A stretch of 64,000 bases of DNA from Peromyscus leucopus. Lineage: Eukaryota > Chordata > Mammalia > Rodentia > Cricetidae. Position numbers and translations under genes: made by a program. The number at the start of each line of letters is the position of its first letter. The stretch's first letter is position 1. Shown piece by piece: positions 13,701-28,312 of the stretch. The notes under the pieces are model-generated. The model was not told the DNA's origin. It ran no database searches and was given only the letters and a program-made list of their open reading frames with translations. The stretch covers positions 145,231,319 through 145,295,318 of the forward strand of contig NC_051063.1 of the NCBI RefSeq assembly GCF_004664715.2. Direction: 5' to 3'.

Positions 13701-15105
13701 AAGCTCAGGAGTGAACCGAGTCCACCAAGCAAGATGGGGGAGGGGTGTGTGTGCTGCCCAAGCAGGCAGGAAAGGGCCAAAACAGTCTGAAGCCTACATT
13801 GTTGAATTTGGGGTCAGGGGAGGAACTGAGTCACTCAATGACCTAAATTTCAGAATTTACTAAACTCCCCACATGCAAAGGCCCACAGACCAAATGATAC
13901 CACCTTCCCAGGGCGCCTCACGCATTCCCTCGTTCCTCTTCTCTTAGCTGTGAGTGAAAATGAACAGTCCGGATCGCAGAGCAGGCAGCTGGTAGCTCTG
14001 CTCCTGGGCTAAGGCCCTGCGATTGCTTCTCATCAAGAATCACAATGCGCCCAATCCATTCAAAATCATAAAGGAGTGCACGTTAAAAAAGCTCCCGTCG
14101 CAAGCCAGCCTGGGACACAACGTCGGCATCTCCCTTTAAACAAATCACTCCTCTTGGCTTACACAGCAAGGGTTGGAAATCATCCTACCATGTTGTCTGG
14201 CACCACAGGACAGCAAGGGCTGCTTCCTCGTCTCAGTCACTGGGAGCCAAGGTCACTGCGGTGGCACAGAGCAGGGCCAGCCTTGGGTCTATTTGACCCA
14301 GCCTGGAAGGATGCAAGAGTCCTTTTTGGCCTGGGTTGCCCTGAAACTCAGAAAAGGGTCACCCAGCAACCAACTGCAGGAGGGCCTGCCTGGAAAGCAG
14401 GAACATTTATTTTTGGAGAAAAGCAGCATGTTTGACCATGACCTCACAACTTTCCTGAAGTCCAGTTTTAATCAGAAAGGTAAATTCTGCAGCCTCCAAA
14501 GGCTTGGCTTTCTGGTCAAAGGTGCCACTAGAGGTACATTCCTGTGCCCAAAGGGGCTTCCTTAAGGGCCTGCTCTGTGCTGCTGACCCCAGACCTACAG
14601 CCAACCCAGAGCCACTCTAAGGCCACATTCTACACAGTCCCCTCTACTCTTAGCTCAGGGTCACATCTCCAGCAACAACCCCCCGCCACCCCGAACATCA
14701 CTCACCCCCACTCCCATGCCACAGAGCCAGGTCACTATGCAGTGAGGCCCTGTTTCTCAGATCCTGGGTCTGGAGATGGCATGTCCCTCCTCGGCCCTAT
14801 GCTCACTGTCTCCCTGTCTATACCATCACGGGTCTCCAGTACCGGAGTCCCACGGCAGCCTCCTGAAAGCTCTTATGCCTCTGATCACAATGCTCCAAAA
14901 GCTTTCAAGTTCCCCATTATCCACCTATCACTCAACTCCCACCAATGCACTTGGCTCTCACGCCCACCTTCCACTCCATCTGAGCAGGCTGCCACCTGCC
15001 CCCACCTTCTAGGGCACTGTCTCCACCACTTTGAATTTAACACTGGAGGCACACTAAAGCTCTCTGGGCTATTCAGCAGCTCAAAGACTGGACCTCCAAA
15101 GCCCA

Positions 15106-15108
<3 letters not shown>

Positions 15109-15153
<45 letters not shown>
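15109..15153. repeat. T45 homopolymer tract
   Basis: 45 consecutive T. No clear SINE is attached, although it may be the tail of a degraded antisense retroposon. Confidence 0.9.
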
Positions 15154-15591
15154 CCTCCTTTTTGAGCTCAGATCCTGTAATTTGGTGCTGAACACAAACC
15201 ACCTATTCCTATTTGACAGTATCTGAAATGGTGGAACCTGGGCGTTTAGACTTGGGAATATTGGCGTAGACTCTGCCAGCTGAGGAACCTTAGTCTGAAA
15301 ATTCAAAATGCTCTGAAATCGGAAACTTTCTGAGCATTGAGAGAATAGATACAAGGTCTGGATTTCGTAACATTTCAGACTTCAAGCTAAGGCTACCTCA
15401 CCTGTAACTGAGCTTTCCCAACAAGACAACAAACTTTTGGAGACAAAAGGGGAAGCAAAGGCCACTAAGTCTTGACACAGAAAACAAGGCCTTGTACCCT
15501 GCCCACTAAGCTCTACTGCCTTGTCTCAGGGGAGGGCCCGGCTTCGAACCATGCTTCCAAAGGCTGACCTGAGATTCAGACTTCCTAGGTT

Positions 15592-15799
15592 TTTTTAAAC
15601 TTACCATTTGACGTGTATGGATGTTTTGTCTGCACGTGTGTCTGTAGGCCGTGTGTGCACAGTGTCCACGGAAGCCAGACAGCGGCACCGGACCCCCTAT
15701 GGCTGGTCAGGAATGGTTGTAAGCTGTCATGTGGGTGCTGGGAATCGAACCTGGATTCTAACTCCAGTGCTCTTAACCACTAAGCCATCTCACCGGCCC
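15592..15799 (-). mobile_element. B2-type SINE, antisense
   Basis: The right end reads CTTAACCACTAAGCCATCTCACCGGCC, the complement of the B2 tRNA-like head. The body (CATGTGGGTGCTGGGAATCGAACC) is typical. Confidence 0.88.
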
Positions 15800-17840
15800 T
15801 CCCTTCTCAGATTTAAAGCACAACAGCAGATATGGCAAACCTCCCCCTCCCTAGGGGTTGCAGGAAGGAGTGGAAGGCAGGAATCCTCAGTGCCCCATGG
15901 CATGTGGGAGGAGAAAAATCCAAACATTCATTTGCTGGTTGCCTTCGATGGGCTGTTTCTGCTGGCCACCTTAGAAATACTACTGCTGGTTCCCTTGGCG
16001 TGTCTGCTAGGCTGGCACTACTCCAATTTACAGACAGGTACCCAGGGCCATACTTCCCTCTCTATCATGCCTCTAGGCACGGGCAGAGAGCTGGCTTCCC
16101 CAAAGACAGGGCATGCAAGTGAGCTCACGTTCACTCAGCTCGGTGGTGCTTTTTATGAAAATGCTTTTTATACAGGCCACACTTGAAATAAACATACTAG
16201 GCTCGATGATTCTGTTTGCATTTTCTTTAAGACATAGCTCACCTCTGAATGTCTCCTAAGGAACATCAAGCCTTTAGCAATGACTTCTTGGGTATTAAGT
16301 TCAGGAGTCTCCTTTTAGCACCCCAGAGGAGTAAACTTCGTTTTGTTGGGGGCTGTAAAGGAAGCAAACTTCACTTCCCCAACGGCCCTATGATAAACTG
16401 TGACTGGCCTTGTCAGGACAAATGTCGAAGACCTGGCCACATTGTCCCTGTTCAAATTCAAGGCAACTTTTTGCTGATCAAGAAAACAAGAAACAGAAGC
16501 AAACTTCCATCCATGTGAGTCTTCAAGGTTCCAAACAAAGCTCCCTAGGAATCCATCTCTTTCTTTCTGCCCTGTTTTGGGAGCTGAAGGCTGAAAAAGT
16601 GCAGCAGCACTTCCAGGCCCTAGGGTCACCCCTGAGGAAGGAGAAGGAGAGCAATCAGCGGCAGCTCTGAGAATAGAGCCCACCAGATCCTGAGGCCCCA
16701 CCAGAAATGGACACACAGCCACATCCAACCTGAAGACAGCAGCCCTTCATTAGGCAGCTAGCTCCCCCATGGCTGAATGAACACTACAAACAAAGGAATC
16801 AGTCATGGTGGATTATTCATTTCTTCTCATCCACAAGAACAGTCACCAACCTCAAGCACACAAAACTAGACTTGCAAATGTCCTTTCTAGTTCTAAAATT
16901 TTCTTTGCTCACCTCCACGAACAAAAGGCCTAATCAATGGCTTACATGATCATTGTATTGCTTCTAAGTTCTATGTAGTAGTAACTGGGGTGATAAGATG
17001 CTTTCAAGGGCAAAGCTACTATGGCAGGGATGAGATAAAAAGACATTCACTGTAAACGAACTGTGTATCCAAGTGAATGGGGTAAAGGTGGTCCCTTCAA
17101 GAAGTCTGCCATTTCCTGCGCTCCTCTTACCCACCAAGCATTTCTGGATGGTAGGGAAAAACAGGTTCGGTGCATCCTAAGAAGCCAGAGAGTCCTGGAT
17201 GCAGAATCCACAGTTGGCTGACTGGTAAAGGAATATCAGAAAGCAAAGCGGTAACATGGCTGCCCCAGGCAGGGGGGCAAACCAACCCATTATTAATTAT
17301 TCTTACCAACCTTAGCAGAAGTAAGGTTTTTGTTTCCGAACACACATTTCCTGACTGCTTACAAAATCAAGTGTGTCTTCTATTTCTGACGCTATTCAGT
17401 GTCTGCTTGAGGAACAGCTGGTGGAGCTGCTGCTTGCACTGCCTGGGAGGGGAGCACACTGAAGTCCTCCTCAGCCCAGCCAATGTTCTCCAAGTTAAAA
17501 CCAAGTAACCAACGCAACCATGGAGGAACGTCCCCACTAGATACAGTGTCACTGAGGAAAGGAGAGTACAGATTCTTAGATTATGAATAAAATCTGAGGA
17601 CAAAAGGGGAGGGGGGGAGAGCATCTACCGAAGTGCATCCGGCGCAGGCAGGGCTGAGTATCATCAGTTTACGGAGCTGTCTGGTGATTCCTTGTTATCA
17701 CTTCTCTTGGGTAAACATCTGGACTACATGAAGTAACCCAAGGGGACACACACAGGAGCAAGAAAGGAAGTGTTACCACCTACATATGCAGAGCAAGGAA
17801 AGACGGACCTTGCTGTATGTTTCAGAATTCATCGGCAGTC

Positions 17841-17998
17841 CTTTTTTTTTTAAAATCTCTTAATTACATTTATTGGGGGGGGGCATGCAAGCGCCATAGC
17901 ACGCATGTGGAGCTCACAGGACAACTTGCAGAGATCAGTTCAGTCCTTCTACTGCACTGGGTTCCCTTTACCAGGTGAGCTATCTTGCTGGTCCCAGC
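17841..17998 (-). mobile_element. B2/B3-like SINE, antisense, diverged
   Basis: An ACATTTATT(G)n CATGC... start and a CTGGGTTCC...GTGAGCTATCTTGCTGG end follow the B2/B3 complement. A T-run and an A-run lie just to the right (18002-18060). Confidence 0.6.
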
Positions 17999-18354
17999 AG
18001 CTTTTTTTTTTTTTTAATCTCTGATCTCAAAAAAAAAAAAAAAAAAGAAAAGAAAAAAAATTAAACTTTACAAATATAAAAGATGCATGGCTGGGGGTGG
18101 TGGTGGACGGAAAGTACTTTAAAGACCGTAAGACACGACTCTGCCTGGGTTTGTAGGGGGTGTATGCGCATCACTTCTGAAGACTTTTAATTCTCTGACT
18201 TGCTCACTGAACAACGGAACAAGCTATATCCTAAGCCGTAGCAACCCGCAGCCCTGTGATCTCTAAAGCCTGAAGCATCCACATTTTCTTGCAAGCATCT
18301 CCTAAGGAGCCACACCCCACACCAGCAAGGAAAAGCTGGGGAGTGTGTGTGTGT

Positions 18355-18372
18355 GGGGGGGGGGGGGGGGGG
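18355..18372. repeat. G18 homopolymer after short (GT)n
   Basis: 18 consecutive G on the plus strand following GTGTGTGTGT. It lies only about 55 bp from a CTCF-like motif. Confidence 0.9.
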
Positions 18373-18428
18373 ATCGGTTCTCCTCTGAACACCTTCTTCA
18401 GTCAGAGGCGGCTGAATTTCCCATGCGG

Positions 18429-18442
18429 CCGCTAGATGGCGA
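18429..18442 (+). promoter_or_regulatory. CTCF-like motif in intron 1, beside a NotI-type GCGGCCGC
   Basis: CCGCTAGATGGCGA matches the CTCF core at 12 of 14 positions. It sits in a small CG-rich pocket (18420-18450) within otherwise CG-poor intron. Confidence 0.5.
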
Positions 18443-18664
18443 CGGCGCATTGGTGAGATGGACAAAGTGCACAGTGGACACATCTCAGACCCTGACAGAA
18501 ACTAACAAAAGAAAGGCTTAAGGGTGAAACTATGACCAACAGAACTGGGAAGCGGAAGGGGAGCTGAGCGGAGATGGCCACACTTACAGGACAGAAACGA
18601 AATGATAGCACTCAGAAGGGTTTAACATTTTTGGTTAGGAGTTTTTGTTGTTGTTATTGTTTTG

Positions 18665-18804
18665 TGGTTGTTTGAGACAAGTTCTCACTATGTAACATTG
18701 CCTGGACCAGGCTGGCCTCAAACTCAAATGCTCCTGCCTCTGCCTCTGCCTCTGCCTCTGCCTCCCAAGTGTCGGGATTAAAGGCCTGCGCCACCATGCT
18801 TGGA
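18665..18804 (-). mobile_element. B1 SINE, antisense, with internal (TCTGCC)n expansion
   Basis: B1 complement from TTTGAGACAAG to GCGCCACCATGC. The usual single CCTGCCTCTGCC block is expanded to about five TCTGCC units at 18734-18763. Confidence 0.88.
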
Positions 18805-20074
18805 TGGGGTTAACATTTTTTAATTCCGTGTGTTTATTTGTGTGGGGTTGGGGCACGGGGAACGCTGCAGGGCATCGTGGAAGTGGGAAGACCACATCTG
18901 AGAGCTGGTTCTCCCCTGCAATCACGCGTCTCAGGCATCGAGCTCTGGTCTCCAGGCTTGACGGCAAATGCCTTTCACCCAAGCCATCTCGTCAGCTTGA
19001 CATAAGCAGTTTACAAGCAGAACTCAGCCTTATGAAGCACCTAGGCAAAGAAAAAAACTTCTTACGGGACACATGTTTACCATGCCAGGCTCCACACAGT
19101 TAAGGGTGGAAAACAGGGAGTTCGCCCTACATTGCCAGCGCTATCAAAGAGAACCTCTGCTTGAGGACAGCACATCTTTAGGACAGAAGAGGCTCAAGGA
19201 GATGCCAGGTTCATCTACAAGCACTCGACGAGAATACTGACTCGCTTAACTTAATGACTAAAAATACACGGGGAGTCCTAGTACAGTTAGCATTTCGCAG
19301 ATGAGCTGCGGCTGAAGAATGGAGACTCAAACCATGCTCTCTCTCTCTGACGTCTCTGTCATTTAAATCGTGACCGTCAGGAACAAGACACAAGGTATCA
19401 CTATCAATGAGCCCAGCAGTGTGGGAGCTCAGAGGGAGGAAGGGAGCATTAAGATCTACACAGCTAAGGGAAATGGTAGACATCCTCAGGGAAGAAGAAA
19501 GCAGAGTTAGAAAATAACCATCTCTTAAAATCCTAGAAAGTCCTGGGGACTGGGAGGAGTTCACTGGCATCGTAGGCTGAACCAACTTTACAGTACTAAC
19601 ACTCACAACTTGACGGACACATACACCCCCAAAAAACTAATGCAAACTAAAAACCACATTTCCTCCCCCAAGTTTTCCTGAATTTAGTTTTCTAAATATA
19701 TTAGAAAATGATCTTATTTTGCTGTTTAGTGAGACAAGGAGAAATTTCTTTCACAATCATTTTGAGTCTCCACATATTTGTTAAAACTCAAGAAACGTTA
19801 AGCAGCATGTGTTCTATCAAAGAAATGATGGACAGCTAAAAATAATGCAGACCCAGAAGACATCTTGGTCATTCAGAGTCTCACTTTCCAATGTCCAGTG
19901 CGGGGACAGGGCAGAAGAATGAAGTGGAGACCACACCAGGCTACAGACACAGCAAAAGCAGGGTTGGAGGAACACCCCAGCTTGCTCACGCAGATGCTCA
20001 GGCAGTGTTGAGGGATTCTGGGAATCGCTCTGGGGGCAGACAGCAGTCTTGTGAAGAATCTATTACAGCCTAAC

Positions 20075-20090
20075 GGGGGGGGGGGGGGGG
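20075..20090. repeat. G16 homopolymer
   Basis: 16 consecutive G. Confidence 0.9.
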
Positions 20091-21395
20091 TGGCCTTGGA
20101 CTTGTCGTTAAGACTGGGGACTCAGCTGTGGCACATAGTAAGGACCTAGGGCTGGCAAGTCCGTGAAGCCCAAAAGTCTTCACAGGACTGAGAACAGGCT
20201 CAAAGGCCAACTGAGTGTGTGTGTCCTCACTACTCCAAGGGTTGAGATGCAGGTCTGGACTGGACGGAAGTGGAGCCAGAAATGGGCAAATCTGCGTGAT
20301 TTTAAGGGACTCAGTGAGGTCAGGAGGAAACATTCAATTAAGCAGTCTCTTCGGAAAAAGGCAGGCTGTGGAGCTGAGGTTAACTAGCGTTTCTGTCCTG
20401 AGCCAATCTCGGTGCTCGAAAAGCTCACATTAGAAGAAGCGTTGAAAATACAGCATCCAACTGAGAAAGGCCACTCATGACAAAGTAAGTTTCTGGGATT
20501 CAAATATCCTAGGCGGTGGCTAAACATACACCATGAACCCATTAACTCCCAGAAATGGACTACAGAGCCATCAACGGGGGCTTTCGGCCCCGAGTCTGGG
20601 AGCCTGTATATTACTTCAGAACAATGAAGTCCAGGGAAAAGTAGTGGAGAGAATAAGCACCACGTGACATAGATGAACATGGGCACAACTGATGAGGACT
20701 TCACTGTCTAAATATAGTGGACAGCTAGTGACTCAGAATGCTCTGGTCAGACTCCCCGTCAACCAGATGGACAGTTGTCACCTGGAATCCCTTCAGGTGC
20801 TTCCTGTATTTTTCAGTGGGTTATCAAAGGTTATTAGATAATTCAAATTAGAAGAAAATTCCTGTATATTAACTCATTGCTACCTCATTACCATCAGGCT
20901 TCTGTGCCTTAAAGTGGCTTAAACTGGTAATGCCTCATTCACTCAATCAGAAACACTCCCAATAATCAATGTATAGACAGGCAAAAGCAGACATGCCAAA
21001 TACCTCAGGGACCTCCAAGTTCTGGCCTATACAATATTTCCGCTTTACTATCATAAGACGTATCTGCTACATGCGTGCGAAGATTAACTTTAAAAAACGA
21101 CATCCCAGAGCCCGCTTAAAGAAAGTACCATGTATAAAAAGAAACTGGCAAGTGTAAGCATACAGAAGCCCAACAGCTATGCACCGTAGTCGGTTCAAGC
21201 CAGATGGATGAGTGCACACATGCACATCTGGACACACATGCACAATTGTGAGTAACTGGTATTTGGTAACTCTTGTAGTGAGATGTGAAGTCAAGAATAA
21301 AGTTTTAAGTTTCCAGATCCCACTACCACCAGGAATTTTCTGCTACAATGATAAACTACTTTCTAAAATCCTTAATATAAAAAAAAAAACCTTCT

Positions 21396-21490
21396 AACCC
21401 AAGTGTGGTGGCACAGGCCTATGAATGATCCTAGTACTCGGGACACTGAGGCAGGAGGGCTACACGGCAAGACCATCTCTAGGAAAACAA
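21396..21490 (+). mobile_element. B1-like SINE fragment
   Basis: GTGTGGTGGCACAGGCCTATGAATGATCC followed by CACTGAGGCAGGAGG follows the B1 or ID-B1 monomer. It is truncated and diverged. Confidence 0.5.
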
Positions 21491-23165
21491 AATGAAGTAA
21501 ACAATCTCCGGTTCTTGCAAAAAGCCATTTCTGTCATTCCATTGCAGAGTAAACAATCTGAGACTGGCGTGTCCTTCTCCATGCAATCCACGCTTCCATC
21601 ACGGTCATGTTCTCCCCCCGTAGCTGGCCACCAGATGCTCCAAATGAGAAACCCTAAGTGTCAAGCCCATCGGGAAGCATAGGAGGGATGGTCCCTAAGC
21701 TCGGGAACACATCCCATACCAGCAGGAACCAAGTTGAGGCTAAATATAAAACCGGAGAGCAGCATCATTATCCTGTGGAAGTTACTGTAGCCCCAGCTGT
21801 TCATCCTTCATCACAGAAGACTACACTTTCTGTTACATTCGAGTCAAGTCTGAATAGCAGTCTGGGAGCTTATCAATCCTTACAGTCTGTGACCCAAAGG
21901 AAAGAAAAATCTAAGCCTTTCTTACTAGCTTCTTAGTTCTTTAAACAAGCATGGCAATAATTTCTATGGTTCAATTTATACTCTGAAAAACTAATGGTAG
22001 GATTCATCACAGCATCAGTGTTTCTAACCTAGAGACAGAGCCTTGTTGAGTACTCAGCGTGTATTTAAGGAAGAAGGTGGATGAATTCTCAACAAGACAT
22101 ACCAACCTCAGGACTCTGAAATCCATCATGTGAATAATTCTAAGTGAAACCGGCATAAATGACAAGGAAATCTGCAGAAATGTAAAACATGGGTTCAAAT
22201 CACTGAAAACACACATCTTCAAAAAATCCAAAGTCACCGAACCCAAAGATACTAATATTTTAGTCAGATAATTCCAAACACATTAACAAAAGAAATGAAC
22301 TTCATCGTGCCAAGGCTGTTTTTAAAGATCTTTTGTTTATTTAATTTTTTTACAAATCCAGGTCCTCATCTCTGAACAAATCAGATCCATGGGGTGAGGG
22401 AACTGAGATGGGGCATATGTACACATTTTAATTATAAACTTTGCAAATATCAGACCAGTTATGTTCTTCCCAATGTCCACAGATCTCAGCATCACAAAAC
22501 ACCAGGACTACATCCATCCCAAATTTAAGCCAAGTCAAACATCTTTATAAGGAACTGGAAAACTTTCTCTTGCTGACCTGGGGCCAAACACTATTTACAG
22601 GAGGCTCAGAGTGCATCGTCCATTATATAGCCTGTTGTCTTTCAGGTGCTCAGCATTTCCTGCAGAACAGTTCAGATGGAGAAGTCAACAACCATAGCTA
22701 CAGCATGTGTGTTGACTATTATATGCTTAGTACAACTCAAAGAGAGCTCGTTTCTGAGGCTAGAGAGCACCTGTCATACGGTGGCTAAGAAAAGCAGTTC
22801 AAAGCAAGCTGGCCTCCGGGCACAAATACCTCTTCTATGAACTGGAGTTGAGTTTTAAACGAGTTTTCAAAACAAATCAGAGAAAATCACAACCCAAAGA
22901 AAAACTGGTTTTGTGTGCTTTATGATTGAAAAAAAAAATCTTTTAAGGTATTATTGCCTGTTCATCTCATTCTGACCTCTCATACTTTTAAAAAAAAGTC
23001 CATTTTTAAATCACAAAAAGATCTGCAATTCTGAACACTTCCTAATGATTATCTCAAAGCTGTGTCAGCAATGTATACATGGAGAGCCTCTGAAACTGGT
23101 CCCGCCTTTCTAGAAATTTGAATCATGCCAAGCAACATCTATGAAAATACCTGTGACTAATTTTT

Positions 23166-23283
23166 ATTTTGTTTTGATTTTGAGACAGAGTTTCACTATG
23201 TAGTACAGGCTGCCCTCAAACTGGTGATCCTCCTGCCTCAGACTCCTAAGTGCTAGGGTTACAGGTGCATGAGCGCGCCCTTT
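23166..23283 (-). mobile_element. B1-like SINE, antisense
   Basis: TTTTGAGACAGAGTTTCACTATG at the left and CTAAGTGCTAGGGTTACAGG at the right are the B1 complement, diverged. Confidence 0.8.
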
Positions 23284-24340
23284 ATACTAAATGCACAGTG
23301 TTAACCACAACTGCCACACCAGTGTTACAAAGACGCCTGATTAGATAGACAGATACCGTTTGCTATGGTCTATGGTGAAATTCCAATATGAAGGAGCCTG
23401 CCACAGGGTAACAACATGTAGCACTGGCTGCCCACCATACTAGCCAAGCCTAGAGATGTTTTAAAGGGCCTTTAAAATGCACCCCATCGTGGATTTGAAC
23501 CGGGTGCTGCACGCTAGGTCTGGAGGGGGGGCGGGGATGTGCTGATTTTTCAAGTAACTTCTTTTCATGTAAATTCATGGAAAGTACCCCAAAGACAAAA
23601 TCAAGGAAAGTCCTTTCTCTGTTGGTGAATTCGGTACCTAGTACTAGTTCGGTTTTCCTGCAGTAGGTTCCCACTAATCACTGGCTAGATTCAGTTCCTG
23701 GAAGCACATTCTTACAACCCAAATGAAACCAGATTAAAGGAAACAAAAGTATCTCAAGGGCTCCGGGGAAAAGGAAAGAAGGAAGGGAGAGAGGGAGGGA
23801 GGGAGGGAAAATGATACAGTTGATGCTCATTACTGACCTACCTTGCAACAGTAACAAGGGCAGGAAATATTTTCACCAGAAAATAACTTTGAGACAAAAG
23901 CTAAAACCGAATGCAAACATTAATTTCTATGTCTGTTCCTATAGAAAAGGCAAAGCACATTTAGATCAAGGCACAACAGTTTAAAAACAAAACCCTTTGA
24001 CTGTACTCTTAAATCTTTTGTTCTAAGGAATTTTAATTTTTCATTTAATTTTTTAAGGCAATAGGCTCCTAAACAACTGTAGCCAACCAAGGTCCATCTA
24101 CTCAGATTGTGGAGTATTTAAGAAATAACATTTTTAAATAAATAAATAAATAAAAAGAAGCAGTTCTCCCTGTGCCATCACTGCTACTTGTAGTTAATAC
24201 AGGAGAGATGAACTTCCTTTCCTGCTCAAAACAATGTATTTATTTCTTTGTTGGAAGACTGTAGACACAAACAGGCCCCTTGCCTGGGCTCCTAACCCCT
24301 ACAGACCGTCAACTTAGACTGGGTTTGAGGACTTCTACTG

Positions 24341-24360
24341 TCAAAAAAAAAAAAAAAAAA
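24341..24360. repeat. A-run and other short A-rich tracts nearby
   Basis: An A18-type run here, with further A-rich tracts at about 24560-24582 and 24676-24700 and a TAAA repeat at 24136-24155. None is attached to a recognisable SINE. Confidence 0.75.
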
Positions 24361-24739
24361 TCACACTGTCATTAGCATACGAGTGCTGATGTTTTAAATT
24401 CGATCTCTCAATTCCCAAGCTAAGAATGAGATTCTTTTTTTCTCTGTTTGTCCATTTCTTGCCTGGCATCCGATCCCTGCTGTTACAGCTTCATTATCAA
24501 TTTGTCGTATTGCACTAATTCATGGATCTTAAAAGCTCACGAATTTAGAAAAGAAACAACAACAACAAAAAAAAAAAAAAACCCAACACCAACCTGCATT
24601 AATGTTTACTGAATAATCTTAGTCAAATCTTATGTCCTAGGTGGCACAATGTATTCTTCTCAATCTTTGCAATTAAAAAAAAACAAAAACAAAAACAAAA
24701 AGGGATTCAGATGTTATCCCATACCCTGAGACAACTATG

Positions 24740-25020
24740 TTCAAACACACAACTCAATGTTTTTAAGTATATTCAAAGTTGTATAACCTTCACTGAAAAC
24801 TGAGGTTAGAACATTTTCATCACTCCCCAAAACACTCCTGTACCCTTTAACAGTCACTCCCAGGTGCCCTCCCCAACACCTGGGGATCAATTTCCCTGTC
24901 TCTATGGATTGGCTGAACATTTCATATAAATGGGAGCATAGGAGATTTGGTGTTTTATAACTGACTTCTTTCTCTAATTTGTAATATTTTAAAGGCCTCC
25001 CTACTCAACCCTGGCATATT
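24740..25020 (-). mobile_element. Ancient LINE-1-derived fragment (orientation tentative)
   Basis: TTAAGTATATTCAAAGTTGTATAACC, AGAACATTTTCATCACTCC and ACATTTCATATAAATGGGAGCAT recur in old mammalian L1 copies, usually read as antisense. It is diverged. Confidence 0.5.
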
Positions 25021-27436
25021 GCAGAGAGCTGTTCTTTTCTAATCCTTTAGACAATTCAAACATACAACCTTTAAACTTCAAGCCCTGACCCCACCCCCCG
25101 GGGGGGGGGGGCTTGCCCCTATACCAAGTACAGTGGACTTGCTATTCCTTGTAGAAAAACCTAAACTGTAATTTGCTATTTAGGTTCTTTCAAAAGTTCT
25201 TATTCTGGGTTCTCCTTCCGGCGGGTAATAAAACACTAACTCCTCTAAACACCCACATTTCACATACCTCCGATCCTCTGACAATAGGATGTTACCGTGC
25301 CCTCAGCAGAAAGAGGACTAAATCCTTTTTAGGAGAGGGCCACAGGAACTCTAAAGTGCATGTTGATTTTCAAAACAGAAAACAGTCCTAGAGTATCTAT
25401 CTGGCGTGCCACTCATCACTCCTAAACTCCCTTGTTTAGAAGCTCAGCTCAGCCTCCTGCTACAAAGCAAACATGTCTGCAAGGCTGCCTTTACGTCAAG
25501 AAACTTCCACAGCCCCAAGTTAAAGATGAAAACACCCCACTGCTGTCACACTCCCAAAGAGCCACCAATCCCTAAACCTAATACCAGCAAGTGAACCTGC
25601 ATGGTTCCAAAACTGTCTCGGCTGGGACCCAGGGACTTACTCCCCAGTTAAGTGGTCTAGCACCTTTCAGACTAAAACTCAACGGCTGTTCTATGTTACC
25701 CATAACCCTTCAACTGTTTGTTAAGAGGAAGGAAGGGCAGACAGACTTGAGTCGGGACTTCAGCAGGCCCTAACCAGGATTCCGGGTACTTTCTAGCCAA
25801 CCATTACACTTCAAGAAGCCCCAGGAAGACCTTGGTCATCACGGGATTAAAAACAACACACATTAAAATACTCTTCTCCTGCCGTCCTTGTTCTGGACAA
25901 AGACTATTCTTCATGAAGACCCAGTCCCAACCTGTTTCAGACAGCCCGAGAAGCAAGGCCATCTCTGCTACTTTGCATTTCAGAACTTGTACTATTAAAT
26001 AACAAAAGTAGATAAAGTACACAGTTCAATAGGATGCCATAGTAAAATGGCACTCATTCCTAGAGTCTTCTAAACCATATTTAGTCCTTAAGGGCTAGAA
26101 ATCCTCCCTGCCCCCCAAACACCATCTAAACGCCTAGTAGAAAGGAGCCAGAAGCCTTTCGCCCAATCCAGTGTGCTCAAAGTTTGGAAAACAAAGGACA
26201 GGAGAGCCCAGATTTGTGGGTCGGCCCCAGTCTGCGCAGTAGACTCCAGACAGTAAACAGCTATAGTTCCAAAAAGTTCTGCTCGTACTCCATCGTGGAC
26301 ATTTCTTAAAAAAGGTTCAAGAGTTTGTTTATAGAAACTGCCTTTGTTAACTACCCCAGTAGTGGGGCCGCACGCCCCGCGCAGCCTCCATCGGTCCCGT
26401 TCCCCCCCCTCCGCCACCCCCCCCCGCCCCGCGCGCGCGCTAACTCCTCAAGGCTCAACCGTGATTTTTCGAAGTTAATAGGCACCACCTGCATACATTC
26501 TGCAACCATTACTCATCCGCACTCCCTCACCTCCCCAGCTTAAACTTTTAATCGTGTTCAAAATTACTGTACCATCTCAAAAGTACCAGTATGCCACACT
26601 GTTTTTCTCGAGAACAAACCCCCTCCTCCCCCTGCCTCCTCCTGCCACTGTGGAGAGTTCTCCCTCCCAGAGACACCCCTCCACACTCCTACCCGACACC
26701 ACCAAAACAAAAGCTATCAGATTGCAAGCGATAGCGAGCCTGGAGCGATACTGCTTATTAAGTATGTACAAAGGAAGTGCGGGGCGGGCGGGGGGGTGGG
26801 GGTTGGCAGTGCAACACGACTCTGGCCACAACAAAACCAAGGCCAGGGCTCCGAGCTCGCAAAACAAAACAAGCACCCCTCTACTACCACACTGCAGATC
26901 CTGACGCTTCCCAAACCACCGCACACGACACCTCTCCCCCGGGCCGGGAGTCCCAGGTGTCCCCTCGTGGTCGTGTGACTGTGGATGCACCTAAACCCGC
27001 GCTGAGAGCACATGTGTGGAAAAGCACGTCCTCGGCTCTGCGCATGGGTCGATGCCCCTACCACGTCTGTCTTAGACGCTTTTCGGAAGAGGTGTCCAGG
27101 GATGGGTAGAAACTGAGAGACTGCCCAAGGACCCTCTAAGTTGGGGACCCAAGCGTCCCACCCCCAAAGCAGGAGTCTGAAGAAGGTCCCAAGCTCACAC
27201 TTCCCTAGGGAAAGTCCGGAAGTACACCCTGAACCCCAGAGCCACATCGGACAACCCCGAGTCACCAAGCCATGGGGGAAGAGGGTACTAGACGCCCACT
27301 GGCTCATAAGATGCGAAAGGCCAAGAACCCGAGGAGCCTGATGGGTCAAACAAGTTGGGCGACAGGAGGCCGCGCCGTGATGTTTGGAAACGTGTCCTGG
27401 GGCCGCGAGGCCTCCCCACCCCGCACCTCCCCCTCA

Positions 27437-28220
<784 letters not shown>

Positions 28221-28312
28221 AACTCAGTCCTCACTCTCGTCCAAAAACAAGAGCGCAGGCGACGATCCTCGGAGGGCGGCGTGGAAAGGGGAGGGTGGCG
28301 CGAGGCGGCCCC

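Noticed and set aside
14544..15191. 215-residue plus-strand frame in intron 1
   Set aside because: It ends in a poly-F run encoded by the T45 tract and has no recognisable domain. Chance frame.
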